From the NCBI GenBank assembly GCA_030523775.1, contig JAUNHW010000002.1, forward strand, positions 24,981 to 88,980: a DNA stretch of 64,000 bases, read 5' to 3'. The translations under genes were made by a program, and so were the position numbers. Source of the stretch: Akkermansia sp. GTDB lineage: Bacteria; Verrucomicrobiota; Verrucomicrobiia; Verrucomicrobiales; Akkermansiaceae. The notes under the pieces are model-generated. The model did not search any database and had not been told where the DNA came from. It worked only from the letters and a program-made list of their open reading frames with translations. Positions 1 through 7,141 of this stretch are shown piece after piece (the first letter of the stretch is position 1; each line of letters opens with the position of its first letter).

Positions 1-784
1 TCACGCTTGTGTTTCCCGTCAAATCGAATGTACCACTGGCATAAATCGCGCCGCCGAATTGTGCCGAATTTTCGCTGAACGTCACTGCATCATTATCCGT
101 GAAGTTGACGGTGCTGGATGAGTAGGCATAAATCGCGCCACCAAATGAGGAGGTGGAATTCCCGCTGAACGTCACTGTATCATTATCCGTGAAGTTGACG
201 GTGCTGGAGTTGGCATAAATCGCGCCGCCATCGTAGGCCGAATTTTCGCTGAACGTCACTGCATCATTATCCGTGAAGTTGACGGTGCTGGATGAGTGGG
301 CATAAATCGCGCCACCATCGCTGGCCGAATTTTCGCTGAACGTCACCGTGCCATTCTCTGTAAAGCTGACGGTGCTGGAGGAATTGGCATAAATCGCGCC
401 GCCGCGAAGGTAAACGTTGGTTATATTGCGCGCAAAGCACAGCTGCTCGAATTGTTGCACGTCAAGCTCTTTGCCGATGTACAAAGCCGCACCAGGCGAA
501 CCGCTTTCAAGCTCCGCAAAGGTTAAAACATGAGAGTGAAGGACATCATCAACCCAGTACTGGTGCGCTCCCGACATCCGGTACGCGCTGTCCGTGATAT
601 CGGCACTGATGATGAATGCAACGTAATCCGATTCGGTATAGTCAGCAAGCTGGTCGACGTTCGTGATGATTACGGGCGCGTAGTCCTCCGGCACATCTGC
701 GAAAACCGGGGCGTTGGTGGTCAGAGCTACAGCGCAGGAGGTGAGCAGAGCTTGAACAAGGCGGGATGGTAATCTGAGTTTCAT
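1..784 (-). CDS. Pmp-repeat surface/autotransporter-like protein, 3' part missing (window edge)
   Basis: Reading from the ATG at 784 the frame is open to base 1, so only the N-terminal 261 codons are present. The protein starts with a signal peptide (MKLRLPSRLVQALL..., probable cleavage after NAPVFA). A unique segment of about 105 residues follows, then tandem 29-residue repeats of the form GGAIYA-SSSTVNFTDND-VTFSENSA. The GGAI plus FxxN pattern is that of the Chlamydia polymorphic outer membrane protein repeat. An exported, beta-helical surface protein is inferred; a C-terminal barrel or sorting tail would lie outside the window. It diverges from a tyrosine recombinase, with a possible invertible promoter between them. 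The class is well supported; the exact function is unknown. Confidence 0.85.
   Translation of the reverse strand, partial: MKLRLPSRLVQALLTSCAVALTTNAPVFADVPEDYAPVIITNVDQLADYTESDYVAFIISADITDSAYRMSGAHQYWVDDVLHSHVLTFAELESGSPGAALYIGKELDVQQFEQLCFARNITNVYLRGGAIYANSSSTVSFTENGTVTFSENSASDGGAIYAHSSSTVNFTDNDAVTFSENSAYDGGAIYANSSTVNFTDNDTVTFSGNSTSSFGGAIYAYSSSTVNFTDNDAVTFSENSAQFGGAIYASGTFDLTGNTSV
38..400 (-). repeat. 87-bp tandem repeat inside the Pmp-like gene
   Basis: The motif ggcataaatcgcgcc recurs at 38, 125, 212, 299 and 386, exactly 87 bases apart, and each unit encodes 29 residues. Units are nearly identical at DNA level, differing mainly in the few bases before each GGAIYA motif. Such arrays can gain or lose units by slippage or recombination without breaking the frame. 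Confidence 0.9.
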
Positions 785-829
785 GGCTATAGGCGCGGCA
801 TTGCGCGTGGCTGAAAGACAGTATACCCA

Positions 830-993
830 TTGCTAATGGGTGTTTGATGGCCTATTGTTCCAGCAAATTCAAATGTTACCAAGTCATGAAGCAATCACAC
901 TTCCGCTGCATCGTTCCGCCGGAAGGTTGGTGAAACTCCTGTACCTGCGAACTGGATTTATTTTTGAAAAAAGGCTTGACTACCCATTAGCAA
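830..993. repeat. 12-bp inverted repeat pair framing the intergenic promoter
   Basis: ttgctaatgggt at 830-841 is the exact reverse complement of acccattagcaa at 982-993; the enclosed segment is 140 bases. The left copy is also half of a local palindrome (acccat at 825-830, atgggt at 836-841). The pair sits between a surface-protein gene and a tyrosine recombinase, the arrangement of invertible promoters. Paired binding sites for a regulator are an alternative. Confidence 0.55.
854..882 (-). promoter_or_regulatory. candidate promoter of the Pmp-like gene
   Basis: On the minus strand TTGGTA (882-877) is followed after 17 bases by AACAAT (859-854). Each hexamer matches consensus at 4 of 6 positions. 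It points towards the Pmp-like gene, giving a leader of about 60 bases. It lies inside the segment framed by 12-bp inverted repeats. Confidence 0.4.
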
Positions 994-1005
994 AGCGAGA
1001 ACACA

Positions 1006-2088
1006 ATGAACACAGAAATTAAGGAGACATCCGACTACGCTGGGTGCTGCGCGCCTGAGCTCCCGTCTACTCTTCGATTCGCCGAGGCGGGTCTTAGCGA
1101 CAAAGAACAGGCAGCACTGGAGGTGCTGAAATCAACAGGCATAGATGTGCTGGAGGCTGCGTTGGTGGCCAGGGAAGCGCTTGAGTGCGGGCGCGGGCGG
1201 GTTAGGCGCGCGCGGGAGTGCGTGCGGCTGGGCGCGGAGGAGATGCGGAAGCGGGAGAAGACCGTCACATTCCGCAAGGCGGTAGAGATGGCACTGGAAG
1301 AGCGGGAGAAGAAGAACAGGCGGGCTCGGACGGTGACGGATTTCCGCTACTATTGCAAGCGGCTGATGGTGCGGAATCCCGGGCTGGCGGAACGGCGGGT
1401 GAGAAGCATCACGTCGGAAGATTGCCGGGCGTATTTGCAGACGGCGTATGGGGAGAGTCCATCCCAATACCGCAAGGCACGCGCGATATTGAGCGGGGTG
1501 TTTTCCACGGCTATCAAGCACGATTGGTGCGATTCCAACCCGGTGTCGCGGGTGGAGGTGCCGGAGGTGGTGGAAAAGCCGATAGAGCCGCTGACGATTG
1601 AGGAAGTGGAGCGCCTGGAAGCGGCGGCGCAGCTGCCGGAACATGAGGACATGCAGTTGTCGTTGCATCTGATGCTGTACTGCGGCATACGCCCCACGGA
1701 GGTGAGCCGGATTGATCCGGAACGCGACATCGACTGGCAGAACCAGCGCGTGGTGGTGCGTCCCACCACGAGCAAAACGGGCGGCGGCCGCGTGGTGCCG
1801 CTACGCTGCGGGAACATCGACGCCCTGCGGCATGACATCCCGCGCCGCTGGGTGCAGCGGTGGCGAGCGCTACGCAAGGCGGCCGGCTGGAGCAAGGAAA
1901 CCGCCCACCCCTGGCGGCAGGATGTTTGCCGGCACACGTTTGCCACGTACCATGCCGCGCATTTCCGCAACTTTGCCGCATTGCAGCTAGAGATGGGACA
2001 CAGGGATAGTGGGCTGCTGAAAACGCGATACATCTATGCCACTCACGGCGCAGATAGGAACGCAGAAAGGTACTTCAGGAGGTACTAG
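1006..2088 (+). CDS. tyrosine recombinase / phage-type integrase
   Basis: A 360-residue site-specific recombinase. Residues 1-85 are charged and not recognised. A SAM-like core-binding domain (about 87-190) follows, then the catalytic domain. Visible catalytic residues are Arg229 in CGIRPTEV, Lys257 in TSKTGGGR, Arg309 in DVCRHTF, His332 in MGH, and Tyr342 or Tyr344 near the end. The usual His of the HxxR motif is Asp306 here, a tolerated but notable change. It is divergent from the Pmp-like gene, so it could be the invertase for the repeats upstream or an island integrase. No convincing Shine-Dalgarno sequence precedes the ATG. Its 5' coding end contains a copy of the degenerate repeat also found after the gene (2092-2240). 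Confidence 0.88.
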   Translation: MNTEIKETSDYAGCCAPELPSTLRFAEAGLSDKEQAALEVLKSTGIDVLEAALVAREALECGRGRVRRARECVRLGAEEMRKREKTVTFRKAVEMALEEREKKNRRARTVTDFRYYCKRLMVRNPGLAERRVRSITSEDCRAYLQTAYGESPSQYRKARAILSGVFSTAIKHDWCDSNPVSRVEVPEVVEKPIEPLTIEEVERLEAAAQLPEHEDMQLSLHLMLYCGIRPTEVSRIDPERDIDWQNQRVVVRPTTSKTGGGRVVPLRCGNIDALRHDIPRRWVQRWRALRKAAGWSKETAHPWRQDVCRHTFATYHAAHFRNFAALQLEMGHRDSGLLKTRYIYATHGADRNAERYFRRY

Positions 2089-2091
2089 GTA

Positions 2092-2240
2092 CCCGTCTCC
2101 GCCAAAGCTTCGCCGAGGCGGGCTATGTACGATGTACTATTTGAAAGTTCGTCCGTCCGTCTACGCCAAGGCTTCCGACTACGCTATAGCTTCCGTCTTC
2201 GCTAATGCTTCGCCGAGACAGGTCGCCGAGACGGGCTTGC
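2092..2240. repeat. degenerate tandem repeats of the type cgtctncgccaaagcttcgccgaggcggg
   Basis: Between the recombinase stop and the phosphoesterase stop, partial copies of a roughly 30-base unit recur (2092-2122, 2158-2190, 2200-2240). A related copy (ending ttcgccgaggcggg) is at 1062-1091 inside the recombinase gene. The last ten or so codons of the phosphoesterase are written in this repeat. It looks like an intergenic repeat family; no coding role is seen. Confidence 0.6.
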
Positions 2241-3023
2241 GGGGCGGAAATCCGTGATGATGGCATCCTGCATGTCCAGGATGTAGGGGCGTGCGTGCCT
2301 GAACCAGGCGCCGGTGTTGACAACCGTTCTGTTTTGGAAGCGGCGGAGGCACTTGCGGTGGAAATGGCCGAAGACGAGGGTTTGCGCCTCCGGGAAGAAG
2401 CGGTCTGCAAAGCGGTTGGCAGCGGCGGGGCAGCGCAACCAGTTCATCACGATGTTCCACGGGCGCTCCGGCGGCCAGAAGCAGTGCAGGAATCCGCTCA
2501 CCAACGGGATGTGCGGCCCCTTGCGCTTCAGGATGGGAGTGAGGGCGTCGCACAGCTCGCGCGACATGGCGAGGCGCGCTTCCAGAGAAGAATCCGCCTG
2601 CGGGTGGGCGGCGATGAATTCGCGGAAGAAGGGCTTGTTGTCCAAGTATTCCCAGCTCCACGGGGCAATCTCCTTGAAAACGGAGTGGCCGTGCATGGCC
2701 ACCACGCGGCCGCCCCAGAAACGCGCGAGCTGGGTGGGCACGGCGGGGTCGTGGTTGCCGGCAATCTCCACCAGCCGCACACCGGCCGCCGCGCATTTGT
2801 CAATGAATTCCCGCCGCAGCTTCAGTCCCATCTCCCGCCACGGGCAGTTGCGCGTCTCCGACAGGTCGCCCACCACCACCAGGGTGTCCGTGCCCTCGAA
2901 AAGCTCGGCCAGACGGTACTTAGTGAGCGCCTCGCAGCGCTCGTGCGCCAAATGCAGGTCCGACACGAAGCGCACGCGCTCGCCGGGGCGCGTGTCGACG
3001 TCGATGATGAGGGAATCCGGCAT
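2202..3023 (-). CDS. calcineurin-like metallophosphoesterase
   Basis: A 273-residue cytosolic phosphoesterase with the full metal-site motif set: Asp22-x-His24 (SDLHL), Gly52-Asp53 (GDLSE), GNHD at 89-92, HGH near 110 and GHFH near 220. The family hydrolyses phosphomonoesters or diesters with two metal ions; the substrate cannot be told from the sequence. It is the last gene of the usp-ymdB-tcdA-rlmB operon, 12 bases after the methyltransferase stop. Its C-terminal tail (RPASPSRRPVSAKH) is encoded by the degenerate repeat downstream, so the original end may have been altered by repeat insertion. Confidence 0.85.
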   Translation of the reverse strand: MPDSLIIDVDTRPGERVRFVSDLHLAHERCEALTKYRLAELFEGTDTLVVVGDLSETRNCPWREMGLKLRREFIDKCAAAGVRLVEIAGNHDPAVPTQLARFWGGRVVAMHGHSVFKEIAPWSWEYLDNKPFFREFIAAHPQADSSLEARLAMSRELCDALTPILKRKGPHIPLVSGFLHCFWPPERPWNIVMNWLRCPAAANRFADRFFPEAQTLVFGHFHRKCLRRFQNRTVVNTGAWFRHARPYILDMQDAIITDFRPASPSRRPVSAKH

Positions 3024-3035
3024 GGGGTGGGAGAG

Positions 3036-3641
3036 TTACTGGATGGAACGCTGGCGCAGGGCCTCGTAAAGGCAGACGCCGGTGGCCACGGAAACGTTGA
3101 GGCAGGGCACGCTGCCGTGCATGGGGATGCGCACCAGGAAATCGCAGTTCTCCTCGGTGAGGCGGCGCATGCCCTCGCCCTCCGCGCCCATCACCAGGGC
3201 CATGCCGCCCTTCAGGTCCACATCGTAGAGCGAGCGGTCCCCGTGGTCGCTGGTGCCCACGAACCAGATGCCCGCCTCCTTCATGGCCTTCATGGTGCGG
3301 GAGAGGTTGGTGACCTGCACGAAGGGCACCTTCTCCGCCGCGCCCACGGAGACGCGCAGCACGGTTTCCGTGATGCCCACCGACTTGTCGCGCGGGGCCA
3401 CCACGGCGGCCACGCCTGCGCCGTCCGCCGTGCGCAGGATGGCGCCCAGGTTGTGCGGGTCCTGGATGCAGTCCAACACCAGGTAGAGACCTTGCGGGTG
3501 CGCGGCCAGGATATCATCCAGCGCGTCCTCGTTGAGGGCCTGCACCACATTGCCTGCGGCCTTGTGCTCGCGGCGTGATTCAAACTCTGCGGTGTGCTTG
3601 TTGGCGCGGGCCTCGCGCGGGTGGCCGTTGAACTTGCTCAT
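3036..3641 (-). CDS. rlmB: SpoU/TrmH-family rRNA 2'-O-methyltransferase (RlmB-like)
   Basis: 201 residues. SPOUT-fold motifs are clear: [16 protein letters not shown] (motif 1), VMGAEGEGM (motif 2) and a C-terminal [15 protein letters not shown] (motif 3) forming the knotted SAM site. RlmB methylates the 2'-O of G2251 in 23S rRNA; the exact target here is inferred. E. coli RlmB has about 243 residues with an N-terminal L30e-like domain; only about 50 residues precede the SPOUT domain here, so that domain is short or missing. The ATG at 3641 overlaps the tcdA stop as ATGA. An upstream in-frame extension towards 4013 only mirrors tcdA and is not used. Confidence 0.82.
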   Translation of the reverse strand: MSKFNGHPREARANKHTAEFESRREHKAAGNVVQALNEDALDDILAAHPQGLYLVLDCIQDPHNLGAILRTADGAGVAAVVAPRDKSVGITETVLRVSVGAAEKVPFVQVTNLSRTMKAMKEAGIWFVGTSDHGDRSLYDVDLKGGMALVMGAEGEGMRRLTEENCDFLVRIPMHGSVPCLNVSVATGVCLYEALRQRSIQ

Positions 3642-4417
3642 GCGTGTGATTGGGTGATGATTTGAAGGGCGGCGCCGGCGGCCATGAAGCCGAAGGTGCC
3701 GGTGACGTGTGTGGCGGAGCCGTACCCGGCGGCGCAGCCCAGCTTGGCGGGCGTGCCGGGTTCGCGCTCGGCGGACACCGAGCCGTCGCAGCGGGGGAAG
3801 AGCGGTTTCTCCGGCGAGTAGACGCAGGGGATGCCGATTTCCGGGCACTTGTCCTCCAGCGGGAAGCCGTATTGCTTGCGCAGTTCCTTGCGCAGCTGCA
3901 CCAGCATGTTGTCGTGGTGCGTGCGCGCCAGGTCCGCCACGGTGATGCACGCGGCATCCACGCGGCCGCCCGCGCCGCCGCAGGTGACCACCGGCACGCC
4001 GCGCCGGCGGCATTCCGCTATCAGGTGCGCCTTGGGGTGCATGTCGTCGATGGCGTCCACCACCACGTCTGGGTGCGTGTCGAACAGGTGCTCCGGGTGC
4101 TTGGCGGAGTAGAAGTGCAGCAGGGGCAGCACCTGCGCGTTCGGGTTGATGGAGCGCACGCGCTCCGCCATCACCTCCGCCTTGGAGCGGCCGTACGCGC
4201 CCTCCGTGGCCTCTATCTGGCGGTTGGTGTTGGTGATGCAGATGTCATCCAAATCCATGAGGACGAGCGTGCCCACGCCGCTGCGGGCCAGAGCCTCTGC
4301 GGCCCAGGAGCCCACGCCGCCGATGCCGACCACGGCCACGCGCGCGGCGCAGATGCGTTCTGCGGCGGCGGTGCCGTACAGGCGGCCGATGCCGCCGAAG
4401 CGTTCCTCATCCATCAT
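3638..4417 (-). CDS. tcdA: tRNA threonylcarbamoyladenosine dehydratase, E1-like ThiF family
   Basis: 259 residues. The Rossmann-type nucleotide site is at residues about 28-34 (VGIGGVGSW), followed by [15 protein letters not shown] typical of E1-like adenylating enzymes, then [13 protein letters not shown] and [12 protein letters not shown]. TcdA cyclises t6A to ct6A at position 37 of ANN-decoding tRNAs using ATP. The ATG at 4417 (with a second ATG at 4414) overlaps the stop of the upstream gene, and the stop overlaps rlmB, so this cistron is coupled on both sides. Its place among RNA-modifying genes fits. Confidence 0.88.
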   Translation of the reverse strand: MMDEERFGGIGRLYGTAAAERICAARVAVVGIGGVGSWAAEALARSGVGTLVLMDLDDICITNTNRQIEATEGAYGRSKAEVMAERVRSINPNAQVLPLLHFYSAKHPEHLFDTHPDVVVDAIDDMHPKAHLIAECRRRGVPVVTCGGAGGRVDAACITVADLARTHHDNMLVQLRKELRKQYGFPLEDKCPEIGIPCVYSPEKPLFPRCDGSVSAEREPGTPAKLGCAAGYGSATHVTGTFGFMAAGAALQIITQSHA

Positions 4418-5208
4418 TTCTCGTAAACCTGTGCAATGCGGGTGATGGAGGTGGCGCGGCCCGCGGCGTCCGTGACCACGCACACGCCGCAAACCTGTGC
4501 GGGCCAGCCGCCCACGGGGTACTTGCAGGGCAGCGCGGTGATACAGCCCTGCAGCACGGCCTCCGCATCGCGGCCTATGACGCCGTTGAGCGAGCCGCAC
4601 ATGCCGGCATCCGTGAGGTACGCGGTGCCGTGCTCCAGAATGCGCTCGTCCCCGGTTTGCACATGCGTGTGCGTGCCGATGACCGCGCTGGCCACGCCGT
4701 CAAGGCGGTAGCCCATGGCCACCTTCTCGCTGGTGGTTTCCGCGTGCATGTCCACCAGCAGCGCCGCGCAGTTTTCGCGCAGGCGCACCGCCTCCGCATA
4801 CCCAAGCGTGAAGGGGTTGGTGGCCCCGGGGCGCATGAAGGTGCGCCCGCTCAGGCACAGGATGCCCAGCTTGCCGGAGGGCGTCTCCAGCACCAGGCTG
4901 CCCTGCCCGGGCGTACCCTCCTGCAGGTTGAACGGACGCAGCACGCGCGCGGCGGCATCCGAGCCGCCGTCCAGCCACGGAACGAGGTCCGGCTGGTCCC
5001 AGGTGTGATCGCCCAGGGTGATGATGTCGACCCCCTTCTCCAGCATCTCCTCCACCAGCTTGGGGGTGATACCCTTGCCGCCGGCGGCGTTCTCCGCGTT
5101 TACCACCACGGCGTCCGCGGCGTATTGCTCGCGCAGCAGCGGAATGGCGCGGTAGAGCGCGCCGCGTCCAGGCTCGCCCACCACATCCCCTAGGAAAACG
5201 ATGTTCAT
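4414..5208 (-). CDS. ymdB: YmdB-family metallophosphoesterase
   Basis: 264 residues, matching the TIGR00282/YmdB family length. Motifs are FLGDVVGEPGR at the N-terminus, VVNAENAAGGKG, TLGDHTWDQ and GTHTHVQTGDE, together supplying the two-metal centre. In Bacillus YmdB is a 2',3'-cyclic nucleotide phosphodiesterase that affects RNA decay and biofilm; the same activity is inferred. It overlaps usp upstream and tcdA downstream by ATGA. Confidence 0.87.
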   Translation of the reverse strand: MNIVFLGDVVGEPGRGALYRAIPLLREQYAADAVVVNAENAAGGKGITPKLVEEMLEKGVDIITLGDHTWDQPDLVPWLDGGSDAAARVLRPFNLQEGTPGQGSLVLETPSGKLGILCLSGRTFMRPGATNPFTLGYAEAVRLRENCAALLVDMHAETTSEKVAMGYRLDGVASAVIGTHTHVQTGDERILEHGTAYLTDAGMCGSLNGVIGRDAEAVLQGCITALPCKYPVGGWPAQVCGVCVVTDAAGRATSITRIAQVYEK

Positions 5209-5690
5209 TTCTTCATGTTGGGTTCGCAGGGAACCACGGTCACGGGCACCTTGGCGCCGCGCACCAGCTTCTCCGCCGTGCTGCCCAGCAGGATGGTGCT
5301 GAAGATGCTGTGGTGGCGGTTGCCGATGACCACCTGGTCCACGTTGTGGCGCTCGCAGAACCGCTGCACGCAGCGCACGATGTCCTCATGCTCCTCTGCC
5401 TTGGCGTAGATGGGGATGCCCCACTTCTCGCGCACGGTGTCCGCCACCTCCTTGGCGCGGCGGTCCGCCAGTTCCAGGATGCGGTTCGGGTGCTCCGGGT
5501 CTATCTCCAGCCCGCAAAACGCGCCCGACATATCGCCGTTGGTGAGCCCGAAGCCGCTATCGCCCATGTTGTAGCGCACCACGTGCAGCAGGTACATCTT
5601 GCCCCCGCATTGGCGCGTCACGTTCGCGGCAAAGTCCAGCACCGGCTGGGATGCCTCCGAAAAATCAGTTGTGGCGAGTATCCTGAACAT
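5205..5690 (-). CDS. universal stress protein (UspA family)
   Basis: 161 residues from the ATG at 5690, where the family fold begins (MFRILATTDFSEAS). The C-terminal nucleotide-site region reads VIGNRHHSIFSTILLGSTAEKL; the GST turn is present but the second glycine of the usual G-x2-G motif is not obvious, so ATP binding is uncertain. An upstream in-frame ATG at 5717 was rejected because promoter TTGGAT-17-TACAAT ends 6 bases before 5690, which would place it outside the transcript. First gene of a five-gene operon. Confidence 0.85.
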   Translation of the reverse strand: MFRILATTDFSEASQPVLDFAANVTRQCGGKMYLLHVVRYNMGDSGFGLTNGDMSGAFCGLEIDPEHPNRILELADRRAKEVADTVREKWGIPIYAKAEEHEDIVRCVQRFCERHNVDQVVIGNRHHSIFSTILLGSTAEKLVRGAKVPVTVVPCEPNMKK

Positions 5691-5696
5691 GCTGCC

Positions 5697-5725
5697 ATTG
5701 TACCACCCCGCCTGCAATCATCCAA
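5697..5725 (-). promoter_or_regulatory. usp operon promoter, near-zero leader
   Basis: TTGGAT (5725-5720), 17 bases, TACAAT (5702-5697) with an upstream TGG as in extended -10 promoters. Only 6 bases separate the -10 from the ATG at 5690, so transcription should begin at the start codon. Confidence 0.65.
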
Positions 5726-5772
5726 GGAAAAAACCGATGGTGTGCCAAGCATGCAAAGGGTGTTGAAAATCC

Positions 5773-5800
5773 TTGCAGAGCGGGTTTGGTTTGGTACAAT
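5773..5800 (+). promoter_or_regulatory. promoter of the peptide importer operon
   Basis: TTGCAG (5773-5778), 16 bases, TACAAT (5795-5800) preceded by TGG (extended -10). The gene start is at 5816, so the leader is about 8-9 bases, just holding a GAAGAGGGG ribosome site. Confidence 0.55.
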
Positions 5801-5815
5801 GCGTTGAAGAGGGGC

Positions 5816-7141
5816 ATGTGGGGCTATATCGTCAGGAGGTTGATGCTGATACCGGTCACGCTGGTAGGGGTGACGTTTCTGGTGTTCTGCCTGACGCGGC
5901 TGGTTCCCGGCGGCCCCGTGGAGCGCATCCTGCAGGAGCAGGCGATAGGCGCGCTGGCGGGCGACAAGGCGGTGGGCGGCGCGGAGAACGCCATAGGGGA
6001 CGACGAGGTGGAGAGACTGGAGGAAATGTTCAACCTGGATGAGCCCATGCTCACGGGATACCTGCAATGGCTGGGCGTGCTGCCGCGCAAGGTGCAGGTT
6101 TCCAAGGCGGAGCTGGGGGATGACGGCTGCGCGCAGCTTTCCGTGGTGCGCGCGGACGGGCGTGCGGCGGTGGTGCCGGTGCGGCTGGAGGGGGAATCCG
6201 TTTGCGCGGATGCCCCTGATTGGTGGGCGGCGGAAGGCTGGCTGCTGGAGGCGCAATCACCGCATGCGCGCGCGCTGCGCTGGGCGGAGCGCCACCATGT
6301 GGAGGACCCCGCCGCCATTGCCCGGCAGGAGGCATCCCCCGCCCTGCGGCGCTGGCGCGCGGTGGCGCACAGGAAGGTGTTCGACGGCGTGCTGCAGGGC
6401 AACCTGGGGCGCTCCTACAAGTACAACGAGCCCGTGGCGGCCATGATGCTGGACCGCCTGCCCGCAACCCTGTACCTGGGCCTGCTGGGGGCGCTCATCA
6501 CCTATCTGGTGAGCATTCCGCTGGGGGTGGTGAAGGCCATCCGCCACCGCGGGGTGTTCGACAGCCTGAGCAGCATCCTCATCTTCACCGGCTACGCGGT
6601 GCCGGGCTTTGCCCTGGGCGCGGTGCTGCTGGTGTACCTGGGGGCGCGGCTGGAGTGGTTCCCGCTGTACGGGCTCACCAGCCCGGGGTTCGAGGCCCTG
6701 CCGCCCTGGGGGCAGGCGCGGGACTTGCTGGCGCACACGGTGCTGCCGCTGCTCTGCTACGTGGTGTCCACCTTCGCCATGACCACCATGATGATGAAGA
6801 ACAACCTCATGGACAACCTATCCGCGGACTACGTGCGCACGGCGGTGGCCAAGGGGCTCTCCTTCAAGCGTGCGGTGTGGCGGCACGCGTTCCGCAACTC
6901 GTTCATCCCCATAGCGTCCACCCTGGGCAGCGTGGTGTGCACGGTGGTGGGCGGCTCCCTGCTCATCGAGCGCGTGTTCGACATCCAGGGCTTCGGCATG
7001 CTGAGCTTCCAGGCGCTCATGGACAAGGACTACTCGCTCATCATGGGCACGCTGCTGCTCACCTCCGGCATCATCATCATCGGCAACCTGCTTTCAGACC
7101 TGCTGGTGGCAAGCATAGACCCCCGCGTGAAGTTTGAATGA
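5816..7141 (+). CDS. yejB: peptide ABC transporter permease (YejB/OppB type)
   Basis: 441 residues from the ATG at 5816, chosen because GAAGAGGGG lies just before it and the promoter ends at 5800. A first membrane helix (LMLIPVTLVGVTFLVFCLT) and the GGP(V)ER loop are typical of OppB/YejB. Five more helices form the BPD_transp_1 domain, with the ATPase contact loop DYVRTAVAKGLSFKRAVWRHAFRNS. YejB proteins have about 360 residues; an extra periplasmic segment of roughly 80 residues (about 95-180) is inserted after the first helix. Its stop overlaps the next permease. Confidence 0.87.
   Translation: MWGYIVRRLMLIPVTLVGVTFLVFCLTRLVPGGPVERILQEQAIGALAGDKAVGGAENAIGDDEVERLEEMFNLDEPMLTGYLQWLGVLPRKVQVSKAELGDDGCAQLSVVRADGRAAVVPVRLEGESVCADAPDWWAAEGWLLEAQSPHARALRWAERHHVEDPAAIARQEASPALRRWRAVAHRKVFDGVLQGNLGRSYKYNEPVAAMMLDRLPATLYLGLLGALITYLVSIPLGVVKAIRHRGVFDSLSSILIFTGYAVPGFALGAVLLVYLGARLEWFPLYGLTSPGFEALPPWGQARDLLAHTVLPLLCYVVSTFAMTTMMMKNNLMDNLSADYVRTAVAKGLSFKRAVWRHAFRNSFIPIASTLGSVVCTVVGGSLLIERVFDIQGFGMLSFQALMDKDYSLIMGTLLLTSGIIIIGNLLSDLLVASIDPRVKFE

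Noticed and set aside
1..400. CRISPR-like array
   Set aside because: The regular 87-base repeats have no unique spacers; they encode in-frame Pmp repeats.
3642..4013. N-terminal extension of the RlmB-like protein
   Set aside because: It is a shadow of tcdA; the ATG at 3641 overlaps the tcdA stop and begins a plausible protein.
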